From assembly GCF_009674485.1 (NCBI RefSeq), contig NZ_WKJJ01000033.1, positions 1 to 64,000 of the forward strand: DNA of 64,000 nucleotides, given 5' to 3'. Positions 43,059 to 52,455 of this stretch are shown piece after piece (position 1 is the stretch's first letter; each line of letters opens with the position of its first letter). This DNA is from Pseudoduganella rivuli (GTDB taxonomy: Bacteria; Pseudomonadota; Gammaproteobacteria; Burkholderiales; Burkholderiaceae_D). The position numbers and the translations under genes are program-made. The notes beneath the pieces were generated by a model. It saw only the letters and a list, made by a program, of their open reading frames with translations, made no database searches and was not told the origin of the DNA.

Positions 43059-44069
43059 TCACCATGTAATGACGATCTTCCCGAATTCCGGCCCGCTCAA
43101 TTGCCGTTCAAACGCGCCTTTTGCGTCGTCAAAGGAAAACCGGTGCCCGATGACGGGATGAAGATTTTTGTGGGCGATAAACGCGTTCATCTCTTCAAAC
43201 AATTCGCGCGAGCCGACACGCACGCCCCGTACCGTCACGGTGCCGCCGAGGATCAGCATCGGGTCGATGCGTCCGGCCGGATTGATCAGCCCAACCAGAT
43301 GCACGACGCCTTCGCGCCGTGTTGCCTGGATCGAACGTTCCAGCGTGTCGGGACCGACGGCGTCCACCACGTGGTCGACACCGTGGCCGGATGTCAGCGC
43401 GCGCACAGCGTGGTGCCAGTCCGGATCGCGCTGGTAATTGATGACGTGATCCGCGCCCGCTTCGCTGGCGCGCGCCAGTTTCGCGTCGCTGGACGACGTC
43501 ACGATGGTCCGCGCCCCCAGCGCTTTGGCAAACTGCAGCGCAAACAACGCCACACCACCCGTGCCCAAAATCAGCACCGTTTGCCCGGCCCGGACGCCGC
43601 GCACCGCATTCCACGCCGTCAAGGCCGCGCATGGCAGCGTCGCCCCTTCTTCAAACGACAGGTTTTCAGGCAGCTTCACCAATCCCTCCTGGTTGAAAAG
43701 ACGGTATTCGGCCAGCGTGCCATCGATGCCATGGCCCAGCGTCGTGCTGGAATCGGCCGCATGGTCCGCGATCGGTCCATACAGCCAGTCCTGTACGAAC
43801 ACCCCCGCCACGCGGTCGCCCACGTTGAAGCGCCCTGCACCGGCGCCCACCGCCACGACTTCGCCGGCGCCGTCGGACAAAGGAATGGTCGGGCGCGGCA
43901 AGCGGATGCCCTGGTCGCCCGCCAGATAGAAATTGTCCTTGTAGTTCAGCGATGCCGCGCGCATCCGCACCAGTACTTCATAGGCGGCGGGAACCGGGAT
44001 GGTTTCCGTTACCTGCTGCAGCGATTCCAGGCTGGGGCCGGCCAGCCGGTAGGCTTTGAATGTGTTCAT
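43059..44069 (-). CDS. Zinc-independent medium-chain alcohol dehydrogenase / quinone-reductase-like oxidoreductase
   Basis: A 336-residue MDR-superfamily protein. The start (44069) overlaps the stop of the upstream OYE gene by four bases and has GGAGG in front. GroES-like N-terminal part (SLNYKDNFYLAGDQGIRLPR, PLSDGAGEVVAVG, GDRVAGVF) and a Rossmann domain with LILGTGGVALFALQFAKALG. The catalytic-zinc cysteine and the structural-zinc cysteine cluster are absent, so I expect a zinc-free, NADPH-dependent enone or quinone reductase type. It is translationally coupled to the OYE gene; the pair probably handles reactive enones and is likely controlled by the divergent LysR regulator. Confidence 0.88.
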   Translation of the reverse strand: MNTFKAYRLAGPSLESLQQVTETIPVPAAYEVLVRMRAASLNYKDNFYLAGDQGIRLPRPTIPLSDGAGEVVAVGAGAGRFNVGDRVAGVFVQDWLYGPIADHAADSSTTLGHGIDGTLAEYRLFNQEGLVKLPENLSFEEGATLPCAALTAWNAVRGVRAGQTVLILGTGGVALFALQFAKALGARTIVTSSSDAKLARASEAGADHVINYQRDPDWHHAVRALTSGHGVDHVVDAVGPDTLERSIQATRREGVVHLVGLINPAGRIDPMLILGGTVTVRGVRVGSRELFEEMNAFIAHKNLHPVIGHRFSFDDAKGAFERQLSGPEFGKIVITW

Positions 44070-45169
44070 ACTGCCTCCATCAGTGATTGTTGCGAGATCG
44101 GGTAATCCGTATAGCCCCGTTCGCCGGGGGTATACAATGTGGAAAAATCGGGCGAATTCAGCGCGATGCCTGCTTGCAGGCGCGCCACCAGGTCGGGATT
44201 GGCGATGAATGGCCGGCCAAAACTGATGAAATCCGCGTCGCCCGTAGCCAGCGCGCGTTGCGCCCTGCTCGAATCGAAACCGCCGGCAAACAGCAGCGGA
44301 CCATCGAATGCGGCGCGCATGGCCTCGCGCAATGACGCTGGCAAGGCCGGCAGCCCCATAGCCGCATAATCGGCCAGGTGCAGATACATCAATCCACGGT
44401 CCGACAGTTGCCGCGCCAGCGCGATGAATTGCGCATCCATCCCATCGAAAGGCAGCGCGCCATTGGCGGCGCAATGGGGCGTGAAGCGAATGCCCAGGCG
44501 TGATGCGCCGATGGCGCCTGCCACCGCGTCGACCACTTCCAGCACGAAGCGGTTGCGCGCTGCGGAACTGCCGCCATAGGCGTCCGTACGCTGGTTGATA
44601 TGGGCGTTGAAAAACGATTCAATCAGGTAACCGCCGCCGCCGTGCAATTCCACGCCATCGAAACCGGCTTCCATGGCCAGCGCTGCGGAACGGGCAAATT
44701 CCGCGACCGCTGCCGCGATATCCGAATCGTCCATCGCGCGAGGCATGCCGGGCGCCTGCATGCCGTGCGCGTCGGTATGGATTTCACCGGGTGCGGGACT
44801 GGCTCCGGGGCTGAGCAATTCGCCATTCTCGGGCAGGTTCGCCTGGTGTCCCACGCGGCCGGCATGCATCAACTGGACGACGATCTTGCCGCCTTCCGCG
44901 TGTACGGCGTCCGTCACCTGTTTCCAGCCCGCGACATGGTCCGCTGTAAACAAGCCGGGCATGCGCGCATAGCCCAGGCCATTGGCCGAAGGCGACGTGC
45001 CTTCCGCGATGATCAGGCCGGCCCCGGCACGCTGCGCGTAGTACCGCGCCATCAGCGCGTTGGCCGTGTTGGCGCCCGTGGCGCGGCTGCGCGTCATGGG
45101 CGCCATGACGATGCGGTTTTTCAGTGTCAGATGGCCAAGCTGCGCCGGTTCAAATAGCGCGGGGTTCAT
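44066..45169 (-). CDS. Old Yellow Enzyme family FMN-dependent ene-reductase
   Basis: A 367-residue TIM-barrel flavoprotein with AGGAG before the ATG at 45169. Family motifs are LKNRIVMAPMTRSRAT at the N-terminus, GLIIAEGTSPS, VQLMHAGRVGH, the active-site pattern DGVELHGGGGYLIESFFNAH and QRTDAYGG, and the phosphate-binding FAGGFDSSRA...DFISFGRPFI. The usual H-x-x-N pair of classical OYEs (HGANGYL) appears as HGGGGYL, so the second residue of the substrate-binding pair is Gly rather than Asn. That may alter activity. It reduces activated C=C bonds with NAD(P)H. First gene of a pair with the alcohol dehydrogenase. Confidence 0.9.
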   Translation of the reverse strand: MNPALFEPAQLGHLTLKNRIVMAPMTRSRATGANTANALMARYYAQRAGAGLIIAEGTSPSANGLGYARMPGLFTADHVAGWKQVTDAVHAEGGKIVVQLMHAGRVGHQANLPENGELLSPGASPAPGEIHTDAHGMQAPGMPRAMDDSDIAAAVAEFARSAALAMEAGFDGVELHGGGGYLIESFFNAHINQRTDAYGGSSAARNRFVLEVVDAVAGAIGASRLGIRFTPHCAANGALPFDGMDAQFIALARQLSDRGLMYLHLADYAAMGLPALPASLREAMRAAFDGPLLFAGGFDSSRAQRALATGDADFISFGRPFIANPDLVARLQAGIALNSPDFSTLYTPGERGYTDYPISQQSLMEAV

Positions 45170-45275
45170 TACCAGTGCTCCTGTACAAAAAGGGTGTGGC
45201 AATGGTAGGCTGCGCCCTATTCCTTTACTAGATGAATCAATGGCATGCACTCGTGCATATATGGAAGGATGATGC

Positions 45276-46190
45276 GTGGACTTGAATGACATCGCGCTGT
45301 TCGTGCAGGTGGTCCGTGCCGGCAGCTTTGCGGAAGCGGCGCGCCAACTCGGCATTCCGCCCAGCACCGCGAGCCGCCGATTGCAAGCGCTGGAGCGCGC
45401 AGGCGGCGTGCGCCTGTTGCAGCGTTCGACACGGCGCCTGGCGCTGACCGACGCCGGGCAAGCGTTTTTTGCGCAGTGCGCCGAACAGATCGATGCGCTG
45501 AGCCAGTCGGCGCAAGACCTGGCCGACAGCGGCAAAGCCCTGACGGGACGGGTGCGGGTTGCCGCGGGTGTCGATTTCCTGAACTGGTTCCCGCTGGATC
45601 AGGTGGCGGCTTTCATGGCCCGCCATCCCGGCATCCGCGTTGAATTCGTGCTGGCCGATGCGCGGGCGGACTTGCTGGCCGAAGGTATCGACGTGGCGTT
45701 ACGGGCGGGAGACATGGTGGAACCGGCGCTGGTGGCGAAGCAAATCGGTACCGTGCAGTGGCAACTGGTCGCCAGCCCGGACTACCTGTCATCCCACGGC
45801 GTACCGGATTGCCCGGGCGACTTGGCCCGCCACGATTGCATTGCGGCCCCTGCCCGCTCCGGCGTTGCGCAACGCTGGCAATTGCGCCACCAGGGTGAAC
45901 TTCACGACGTCGCCGTCGGCGGCCGATTTCAAGTCAACTCGCTGCAAGCGCAATTGAATGGGGCACTGGCAGGACTGGGCATCGCGCTGGCGCCGACGCT
46001 GACGACCAGGCAGTTGGTGCGGCAAGGGTTGCTGCACGAGGTCTTGCCGGACTATCACTGGGAAGCCGGCGTGTATTTCGTTTATCCGAGCAGGCGGCAC
46101 ATTCCCCGTGCCGTGCGCACTTTCACGGAATTCGCCACGGCTGTGTTGCTGGAGCGCGGTTTGGTGGCGGCCCCCGCGCCCCGGCGGTAA
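45276..46190 (+). CDS. LysR-family transcriptional regulator
   Basis: A 304-residue protein with GTG start and AAGGA ahead. N-terminal winged helix (MDLNDIALFVQVVRAGSFAE, ARQLGIPPSTASRRLQALER) and a C-terminal LysR effector domain from about residue 88 (LTGRVRVAAGVDF...IRVEFVLADARADLLAEGID). It is divergent from the OYE/alcohol dehydrogenase pair with a ~106-base shared promoter region, the standard arrangement for a LysR regulator of that operon. The inducer is unknown but is likely an electrophilic compound. Confidence 0.93.
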   Translation: MDLNDIALFVQVVRAGSFAEAARQLGIPPSTASRRLQALERAGGVRLLQRSTRRLALTDAGQAFFAQCAEQIDALSQSAQDLADSGKALTGRVRVAAGVDFLNWFPLDQVAAFMARHPGIRVEFVLADARADLLAEGIDVALRAGDMVEPALVAKQIGTVQWQLVASPDYLSSHGVPDCPGDLARHDCIAAPARSGVAQRWQLRHQGELHDVAVGGRFQVNSLQAQLNGALAGLGIALAPTLTTRQLVRQGLLHEVLPDYHWEAGVYFVYPSRRHIPRAVRTFTEFATAVLLERGLVAAPAPRR

Positions 46191-46226
46191 AGCCGGTTAT
46201 GGTGGCCGCCATCGTCCGGATCCTGT

Positions 46227-47402
46227 TCAATGCCCCATCAAGTCATTCCACTGCGGCAGCAGCACGATGCTGTTCGGATTCAAGCCCGCGTTTTTCAGCG
46301 TATCCATGCTGGCCACCACCGATCCGCTCTGCAAGTCAATGACCGTGACGGCGCCATCGCTCATGCCCGGCAAATTCAACAGCGCATTCTGTACAAACGC
46401 ATACTTGCCATCCTTGGTGAAGGCCACGTGGTGCGCGCCCTCGGCGGCCGGAATCGACTTCATCAGTTTTGGTTCGGTTGCCTTGGCGGAGATGTCGAAG
46501 ATATGCAGGTGGCCCGGTTTTGCCGTCGTCACGTACATGCGTGTGCCGTTCTGGTTGAAATACATTTCCAGCGGCACGCCCACTTTCAGGTCGGCAAAAT
46601 CATATGCCTGCGCCACGTCAAAGTCTTTCTTTTCCGGCCGCCAGCTGGCGGTCCACAACGTGCCGCCGAACATGTTGGTGACATAGGCCACAGCGGGTTT
46701 GGCATTCGGCACAAACAGGATTTCCACCGGCGCCACGCCGGAGGGCGACGGCTTGGCCGACATCTTGTACGTGCCCAGCACCTTGCCGGTGCTCGCTTCC
46801 ACCGCGCTGATCACTTCACCCGCGTCGCCCAGGTCCGTGGCGCGTACGGTCGACGTCAGCAGGATGCGGTCGGCGCCGCCATGCACGGCCAACCCATGGG
46901 GATACGGCGCCGCCACTTTAATAGTCGACAATACCTTGTCGCTGCGCGCATCCCCCACCACCATGCTTTGCGTGCCCATGCAGCTTAAATACCAGTGCTT
47001 GTGGTCCGGCGAAAACACGATGTCTTCACCGACGCTGCACGTGGGGACGCTGATGGTGCGCATCGCATAGTCTTTCGACTTCATGTCCATCACGCGCAAT
47101 TCCGTCTTGCCGAGCGCGGTGACGTACGCCTTGCTCATGTCGTGGTTATAGAACAGGTGGTGCGCCACCAGGTCGGCTGGCAGCGGGATATCCTTGACGA
47201 TCTTGCCGAAGGTTTTGGACGTGGGATCGACATCGATGATGGCAATGCCTTCCTTGCGCGCCATCGGGCCGACGGGGTTTTTCAAGACCTTGAGCGAATC
47301 GGCCGACTTGGTCTCGTAATTCATCATCGCCAGGATTGCCGCGCCGGCGATGGCGGGGATGCAGAGGGAAACGGCAAACGGAAGTAACAGTCGCGTATTC
47401 AT
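46227..47402 (-). CDS. Exported YncE-like beta-propeller protein
   Basis: A 391-residue protein; the ATG at 47402 is preceded by AAGGTGGTG and gives a signal peptide (MNTRLLLPFAVSLCIPAIAG). The body is a seven-bladed-type propeller with repeated 'V...T.....Y' blades: GIAIIDVDPTSKTF, YVTALGKTELRVMD, TQSMVVGDARSDKVL, YVTNMFGGTLW, GAVTVIDLQSGSVV. Proteins of this type are periplasmic, often near quinoprotein or copper enzymes, with unclear function. Two cysteines (TCSVGED, LSCMGTQ) could form a disulfide. It diverges from the cupredoxin-like/membrane protein pair. Confidence 0.78.
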   Translation of the reverse strand: MNTRLLLPFAVSLCIPAIAGAAILAMMNYETKSADSLKVLKNPVGPMARKEGIAIIDVDPTSKTFGKIVKDIPLPADLVAHHLFYNHDMSKAYVTALGKTELRVMDMKSKDYAMRTISVPTCSVGEDIVFSPDHKHWYLSCMGTQSMVVGDARSDKVLSTIKVAAPYPHGLAVHGGADRILLTSTVRATDLGDAGEVISAVEASTGKVLGTYKMSAKPSPSGVAPVEILFVPNAKPAVAYVTNMFGGTLWTASWRPEKKDFDVAQAYDFADLKVGVPLEMYFNQNGTRMYVTTAKPGHLHIFDISAKATEPKLMKSIPAAEGAHHVAFTKDGKYAFVQNALLNLPGMSDGAVTVIDLQSGSVVASMDTLKNAGLNPNSIVLLPQWNDLMGH

Positions 47403-47502
47403 ATTCACCACCTTCTTCGCAGTTTGAGCAACGGGAGAAATCGTGTGAAATCTGGGACAGTCAGACAACAGATATTACGCTCATTCGCAGTAATATCCCT
47501 GA

Positions 47503-47847
47503 ATGCCACGATTCTTTTGCTCCTTGCTATGTGCAATGCTTGTCGCATGGGCGCCCCTGTGGGCGACGGAGTTGCGCGCGGGCTATGAAATCAAGCAAGG
47601 GCGGATCGCCAGCCCGGCGCCGACGCTGCGCATCGCGCAGGGCGACACGCTGGTGCTGTTACTGAATAGCGACACGGCGCTCGATCTGCACTTGCACGGC
47701 TATGACGTGCAACTGGCGCTGAAACCCCGCACACCGGGGCGGTTGCAACTGGTGGCCCACACGCTGGGACGCTTTCCGCTGGCCACCCACGGCAAAGGCC
47801 ATCACCACGGCCCCGCCCTGCTCTACCTGGAAGTCGTTCCCAAATGA
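47503..47847 (+). CDS. Small exported cupredoxin-like protein
   Basis: A 114-residue protein with signal peptide (MPRFFCSLLCAMLVAWAPLW). The mature part has LRIAQGDTLVLLLNSDTALD, LHLHGYDVQLALKPRTPGRL and FPLATHGKGHHHGPALLYLE. The LHLHGYD motif and the beta-strand pattern are those of small cupredoxin-fold proteins that bind metal through histidines; the classical Cys-x-n-His-x-n-Met copper loop is missing and replaced by the HGKGHHHG stretch. It overlaps the next gene by four bases (ATGA), so the two act together. Confidence 0.75.
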   Translation: MPRFFCSLLCAMLVAWAPLWATELRAGYEIKQGRIASPAPTLRIAQGDTLVLLLNSDTALDLHLHGYDVQLALKPRTPGRLQLVAHTLGRFPLATHGKGHHHGPALLYLEVVPK

Positions 47848-49181
47848 AGCGCTGGCTGCTGGCAGCCATACCGCTTCCCGCCCAGGCCCACGGTTTCGGG
47901 CAGCGCTTCGATTTACCTTTACCGCTGTGGATGTTCATGGCCGGCGCGGGCGCAACGGTGGCGCTGACGTTTGCCCTGCTCGCGGTCCAGCGCCATGCGC
48001 GGGCACGCGCGCCGGGCCAGGCACACACCGTGTTGGCCCGGATTCCCATGGCGGGCCCGCTGGCTCTCGCGTTGCGCGCCGCCGTGCTGGCGCTGTACCT
48101 GCTGGTCATCGTGGCCGGTTACCTGGGGCCGCAAAATCCCGTCAAAAATATCGCGCCAGCCATGGTCTGGGCCATCTGGTGGGTCGGCATGGCGTATGTA
48201 TCGGCCTTGCTGGGAGACCTGTGGGCGCTCGTCAATCCACTCGACACGCTGTACCAGTGGACGGTGGGCGACCGCCCGGCCCGGCTGGCCTGGCCCCGCT
48301 GGCTGGGGGTATGGCCGGCCACCCTGCTGTTTTTCGCCTTCGTCAACATGGAACTGAACTGGGAAGACAGCGAGCATCCCGCCAGCCTGGCCACCGCCAT
48401 GCTGTTGTATTCGTGCGCAACCTGGCTTGGCATGCGGGTGTTCGGCCGCCGCACCTGGCTGGCGCATGGCGAAGTGTTTGCCGTGGTGTTTGGCTTGCTG
48501 GCGCGCTTCGCGCCCAACCAGGTGCGGGACGGACGCTGGCAAGTCCGGCCGTTTGGCGCCGGGTTGCTGGTGGAGGCGCCGTTGCAGTGGTCGCATATCG
48601 CGTTGCTGATGCTGATGCTGGCGTCCGTCAGCTTTGACGGCTTGATGGAGACGCAGGGCTGGCTGGACTTGCAAGGCAGCGTTGGCCTGCCGCCGGCGTG
48701 GGCGCGCACGGCGGCGCTGTTGGTGCTGCCGCTGCTGTTCCTGCTGGTCTATCTGGGCGCCTGCCGCGCCATCGCATGGTGTGGTGGCGGCGCGTCGCTG
48801 GAGGCGACGGCGGGATGGTATGTCCTGACGTTGGTCCCGATCGCCATCGCCTATCACATCGCCCACTACCTGTCGTTCCTGGCCATGGCGGCGCAATACC
48901 TGATTCCACTGGCGTCCGATCCGCTGGGCCTGGGCTGGGATTTGTTTGGCACGCGCCTGTATTTCATCCGTCTTGGCATCGTCGACGCCCGCATGGTGTG
49001 GTACGTGTCGCTGGGCGCCATCATTGCCGGACACGTCGCCGCGGTCTGGCTCGGCCACCAGACCGCGCTGCGCCAGTTCGGCGCCCGCGCCGCTGTCAGC
49101 CAATTACCGATGCTGGCGCTGATGGTCGGCTACACGCTGCTGAGCCTGTGGATCATTGCGCAACCGATCGTCAACGGCTGA
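47844..49181 (+). CDS. Conserved polytopic membrane protein of unknown function
   Basis: A 445-residue inner-membrane protein with roughly 10-11 predicted helices (for example PLWMFMAGAGATVALTFALL, LALRAAVLALYLLVIVAGYL, TAALLVLPLLFLLVYLGACR). Histidines recur near helix ends (AHGFGQRF, IAYHIAHYLSFLAMAAQYL, AGHVAAVWLGHQ). Close relatives in Burkholderia carry the database name 'fenitrothion hydrolase', but this protein has no recognisable hydrolase motif and I would not transfer that activity. Coupling to the cupredoxin-like gene suggests a redox or metal-related function. Confidence 0.7.
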   Translation: MKRWLLAAIPLPAQAHGFGQRFDLPLPLWMFMAGAGATVALTFALLAVQRHARARAPGQAHTVLARIPMAGPLALALRAAVLALYLLVIVAGYLGPQNPVKNIAPAMVWAIWWVGMAYVSALLGDLWALVNPLDTLYQWTVGDRPARLAWPRWLGVWPATLLFFAFVNMELNWEDSEHPASLATAMLLYSCATWLGMRVFGRRTWLAHGEVFAVVFGLLARFAPNQVRDGRWQVRPFGAGLLVEAPLQWSHIALLMLMLASVSFDGLMETQGWLDLQGSVGLPPAWARTAALLVLPLLFLLVYLGACRAIAWCGGGASLEATAGWYVLTLVPIAIAYHIAHYLSFLAMAAQYLIPLASDPLGLGWDLFGTRLYFIRLGIVDARMVWYVSLGAIIAGHVAAVWLGHQTALRQFGARAAVSQLPMLALMVGYTLLSLWIIAQPIVNG

Positions 49182-49195
49182 GGGGGATTCGGTTA

Positions 49196-49219
49196 TTATC
49201 CGTGACGCGTCACGGATAA
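49196..49219. promoter_or_regulatory. Perfect 24-base palindrome with GTGACGCGTCAC core
   Basis: The half-site is TTATCCGTGACG followed by its exact complement. It lies 15 bases after the membrane protein stop and about 160 bases before the diguanylate cyclase start. No loop and no U-run, so an operator is more likely than a terminator. A near-identical palindrome is at 52456-52489. Confidence 0.75.
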
Positions 49220-49377
49220 CTGGAGCCAACCCATGCCTTTACCCGTTGAACGCGTCACAAAAAACAGCACAGTGCTACCCTGAGCATTCCATTCCAGGCC
49301 GCACTGGAAAAGGGCTGAATCCGCACGGCGATTCGATGTATAGTGAATTAGTTCCCTAAAGCAAGGGTTATCTCATC

Positions 49378-52300
49378 ATGCAGATAATTACTGGCATTCT
49401 AAAGAGACAAGTTCAGGCTTTTCTGCTGTGTTTGACCATGCTGGGAACGCTTCCGTCCGCGCTGGCCGACCCGGCGCCGCCCCGGTGGAGCGGGATGGCC
49501 GCGACGGTATTCAAGCACATGCTCGCGCCGCTGACCAATTCGATGGCCCAGGATCGCCGTGGCTTCATGTGGTTGGGCACGCAGTCAGGCCTGGTTCGCT
49601 GGGATGGCTATACATCGCGACTTTATACGGCCAACAGCAAGCGCCCGCGCGCCCTTCCGGACAATTTTGTGCGCACCGTGTATGTGGACAGCCGCGGCAA
49701 CCTGTGGATCGGCACGAGTTCGGGGGGCATGGCCCTCTATGACCCGGTCCGCGACGATTTTACCGTCATCGGGACTGGGCCCAAGGGCGTCAGCGACGCG
49801 CACGTGGCTGCCTTCGCCGACGACGGCGCCGGCGGCTTGTGGATCGGCACCGCCAACGGGCTCGATTATATGGATGCTTCCGGCAAGCTGAGCGCCTCGT
49901 CCGACACCGTGCTCCCGCCCTCCGCACGCGGATCAGCCATCCGCACCATTGAAGCGCTGTTGCGCGACCGCGCGGGCGGCTTGTGGATCGGTACACGGGA
50001 AGGTTTGCTCTACCGTGCGCCGAACGCGGCGGCCGCCATGGCTTTCGGGCTGGACGCTCCCATCAACGCCCTGTTTCAGGACACGAATGGCCGTATCTGG
50101 ATCGGTACGCGCGATCAGGGCGCCTTCTTGATTCCAGCGGGAGAACTGCACGCCGTTCCCGTGGCGGAAAGTGGCCCCAATCCCGCCTTGCACAAGCAAC
50201 GCGTGTTTGCCATCGCAGAAGTATCGCCCGATGAAATCTGGTTCGGCACCGAAGCGGGCGGCATCGTCTCGCTGACCCCGGGCAACGGTTTCACACGCCG
50301 CATCCGCCACGTGCCCGACACGCCGGACAGTCTGAGAGACAACGATATCTATACCCTGTTTCGGGAACGCAGCGGGCTCGTCATGGTCGGCACCACCGAG
50401 GCGAACAGCGTGCACGACCCGCGTCCACAAGCGGTGGTTACCATACGCGACACAGGATTGCCCCTGGACGGCAAGTTCACGGCGCCCAGCCTCCTGGCAC
50501 GCCCGGATGGGCAAGTATGGGTCGGCGTGGGCGGCGGCGGCATCGCCATCCTCGATCCCGTCGCCGGCGGCATTGGCCTGATCGAGGCGGGCAAGCCTGG
50601 CGGCCTGCCCACCGGGCGGGTCCTGACCATGGCCAACGGCCCGGACGGCAGCGTGTACGTCGGCACCCAGCTGGGCCTGTACCGGATTGACGCCCAGGGC
50701 AAGCTGGTCGAACAAATACGCATACCGGGCCGCAGCGCCAGGGCGGCGTCGTGGGCCGTAGCGTTTCAGAACGGCGTCATGTGGCTGGGCGGACTCGACG
50801 GCCTGTGGGCGCTCAAGCCGGGCACGGGCGCGACAGCGACGGTGCTGCGGCACGAGGATGCCGGGCTGGGTGACAGCCGTGTCTCGTCGCTGCTTGCGCT
50901 GCCCGACGGCGGCTTGTGGATCGGCACACGCGCCGGCCTCGTTTTTTTGCCGTCGGCCGAAGGCAGCTTGGAAGTCGTGCCCACCGACGCAGCCACCGGC
51001 GACCGGCTGCTGCCCGGTTTTACGTCCTCGCTCGCGCTGGACCAGCAGGGCCGCCTGTGGAGCTCAACCTTCGGACGGGGCGTGCAAATGCTCGAACGCA
51101 CCGACGCCGACGGACGGCGGCGCTTTCGCCGCATCGAAACCGCGCATGGCTTGCCGGATAATAGCGTCAATGCCGTGTTGGCGGATCGCCAGGGCGCGAT
51201 GTGGGCCAGCACCGACAAGGGGTTGGCGCGCATTGATACCGCCACGCTGGCCGTCAAGGCGCTTAGCGAGGCAGACGGCGTGAACATCATCCAGTACTGG
51301 ACCAATTCGGCCGCGCTGACCGACCAAGGCGAGTTGGTCTTTGGCGGCGTTGCCGGGCTCACCGTGCTACGCCCGGACAAGCTGGCCGCCATCGACTACC
51401 GCGCTCCCGTTGTGGTCACCGATCTGGCCGTTGGCGATCAGCCGGTGGCGCCGGCCCGCTACCTCTGGGGATCCGACGTTCCCGCCGCCGCCGCGCTGGA
51501 AATCACGCCAGAGTGGAAAGAGCGCGGCTTCTCGCTGGAATTCGCCGCGCTCGATTACTCGGCATCCGAACGCGCGCAGTATGCCTACCGGCTGGTCGGA
51601 TTCGACAGCGGCTGGATCCCGACCGCGCCCGGCTCACGCCGCCTTGCTTACACCAACCTGCCGCCGGGTAACTACACGCTGCAGTTGCGGGCGGCAACGC
51701 GCCCGGGTGAATGGATGGAACCGCTCAGCCTGCCCGTGCACGCCTTGCCGTCGTGGCACCAGATGGCATGGGTGCGTGCGTTGGCAGTGCTGCTCGCCGC
51801 CGGCGCGATCGCCTGGCTGGTGCGCTGGCGTATCGGCTGGTACCGGCGCCGGCAGGCGGAGTTGGAATCGATGGTCGAGCAGCGCACGTCCGAATTGCGC
51901 GCCAGCCAGGTGATGCTGGAACAGCTCGCCTACGCCGACGCGCTGACCGGCCTGCCCAACCGCCGGCTGTTCAACGACGAACTGCGCCACATGCGCGCGC
52001 AAGCCGCGCGCGACAAGACGCCGTTCACCTTGCTGCTGATCGACCTCGATCACTTCAAGCAGGTTAACGACACGCTTGGCCACGACGCCGGCGATGCGCT
52101 GCTGGTGGAAGTGGCGCGCCGTCTCCACCTGTGCGTACGGGAGACGGATCGCCTGGCCCGGCTGGGCGGCGACGAGTTCGCGGCCTTGCTCAGCAATACG
52201 GGAGATGAGCACGACGTCGAGCAGGTGGCGCGCCGCATCATCGACAGCATTGCCGAGCCGATTCCTTTCGGTGTCCATCAGATGCGGGTCGGCGCCAGCA

Positions 52301-52449
52301 TCGGCGCCGCCGCATTCCATGGCGCCCAGGCCAGCGAGGAAGCGCTGTACAAGCAGGCCGACCTGGCGCTGTATCAAGCCAAGAGCGCGGGGCGCAACAC
52401 CTGGGTATGGTACTGGGCCAGGGAGCACGCGGAGTTTGCCAGCACTTGA
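49378..52449 (+). CDS. Diguanylate cyclase with periplasmic two-component-type beta-propeller sensor
   Basis: A 1023-residue protein. Signal/anchor segment at the N-terminus (VQAFLLCLTMLGTLPSALAD), then two propellers of 'reg_prop' repeats (about 45-640) with the recurring G.(L/M)W(I/L)GT (GFMWLGTQSGLVRWDG, GNLWIGTSSGG, GGLWIGTANG). A Y_Y_Y domain follows (about 690-775, YAYRLVGFDSGWIPT, YTNLPPGNYTLQL), then one membrane helix near residue 800, a short coiled coil and a GGDEF domain. GGDEF is intact at 930-934, with an RxxD inhibitory site (RETD, 921-924) five residues before it. It should make c-di-GMP in response to a periplasmic signal, possibly a glycan. Palindromes flank the gene. Confidence 0.93.
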   Translation: MQIITGILKRQVQAFLLCLTMLGTLPSALADPAPPRWSGMAATVFKHMLAPLTNSMAQDRRGFMWLGTQSGLVRWDGYTSRLYTANSKRPRALPDNFVRTVYVDSRGNLWIGTSSGGMALYDPVRDDFTVIGTGPKGVSDAHVAAFADDGAGGLWIGTANGLDYMDASGKLSASSDTVLPPSARGSAIRTIEALLRDRAGGLWIGTREGLLYRAPNAAAAMAFGLDAPINALFQDTNGRIWIGTRDQGAFLIPAGELHAVPVAESGPNPALHKQRVFAIAEVSPDEIWFGTEAGGIVSLTPGNGFTRRIRHVPDTPDSLRDNDIYTLFRERSGLVMVGTTEANSVHDPRPQAVVTIRDTGLPLDGKFTAPSLLARPDGQVWVGVGGGGIAILDPVAGGIGLIEAGKPGGLPTGRVLTMANGPDGSVYVGTQLGLYRIDAQGKLVEQIRIPGRSARAASWAVAFQNGVMWLGGLDGLWALKPGTGATATVLRHEDAGLGDSRVSSLLALPDGGLWIGTRAGLVFLPSAEGSLEVVPTDAATGDRLLPGFTSSLALDQQGRLWSSTFGRGVQMLERTDADGRRRFRRIETAHGLPDNSVNAVLADRQGAMWASTDKGLARIDTATLAVKALSEADGVNIIQYWTNSAALTDQGELVFGGVAGLTVLRPDKLAAIDYRAPVVVTDLAVGDQPVAPARYLWGSDVPAAAALEITPEWKERGFSLEFAALDYSASERAQYAYRLVGFDSGWIPTAPGSRRLAYTNLPPGNYTLQLRAATRPGEWMEPLSLPVHALPSWHQMAWVRALAVLLAAGAIAWLVRWRIGWYRRRQAELESMVEQRTSELRASQVMLEQLAYADALTGLPNRRLFNDELRHMRAQAARDKTPFTLLLIDLDHFKQVNDTLGHDAGDALLVEVARRLHLCVRETDRLARLGGDEFAALLSNTGDEHDVEQVARRIIDSIAEPIPFGVHQMRVGASIGAAAFHGAQASEEALYKQADLALYQAKSAGRNTWVWYWAREHAEFAST

Positions 52450-52455
52450 GCCATG

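Noticed and set aside
47844..49181. Annotation as fenitrothion hydrolase
   Set aside because: I see only membrane helices and scattered histidines, no hydrolase motif. The database name of homologues is not enough to claim the activity.
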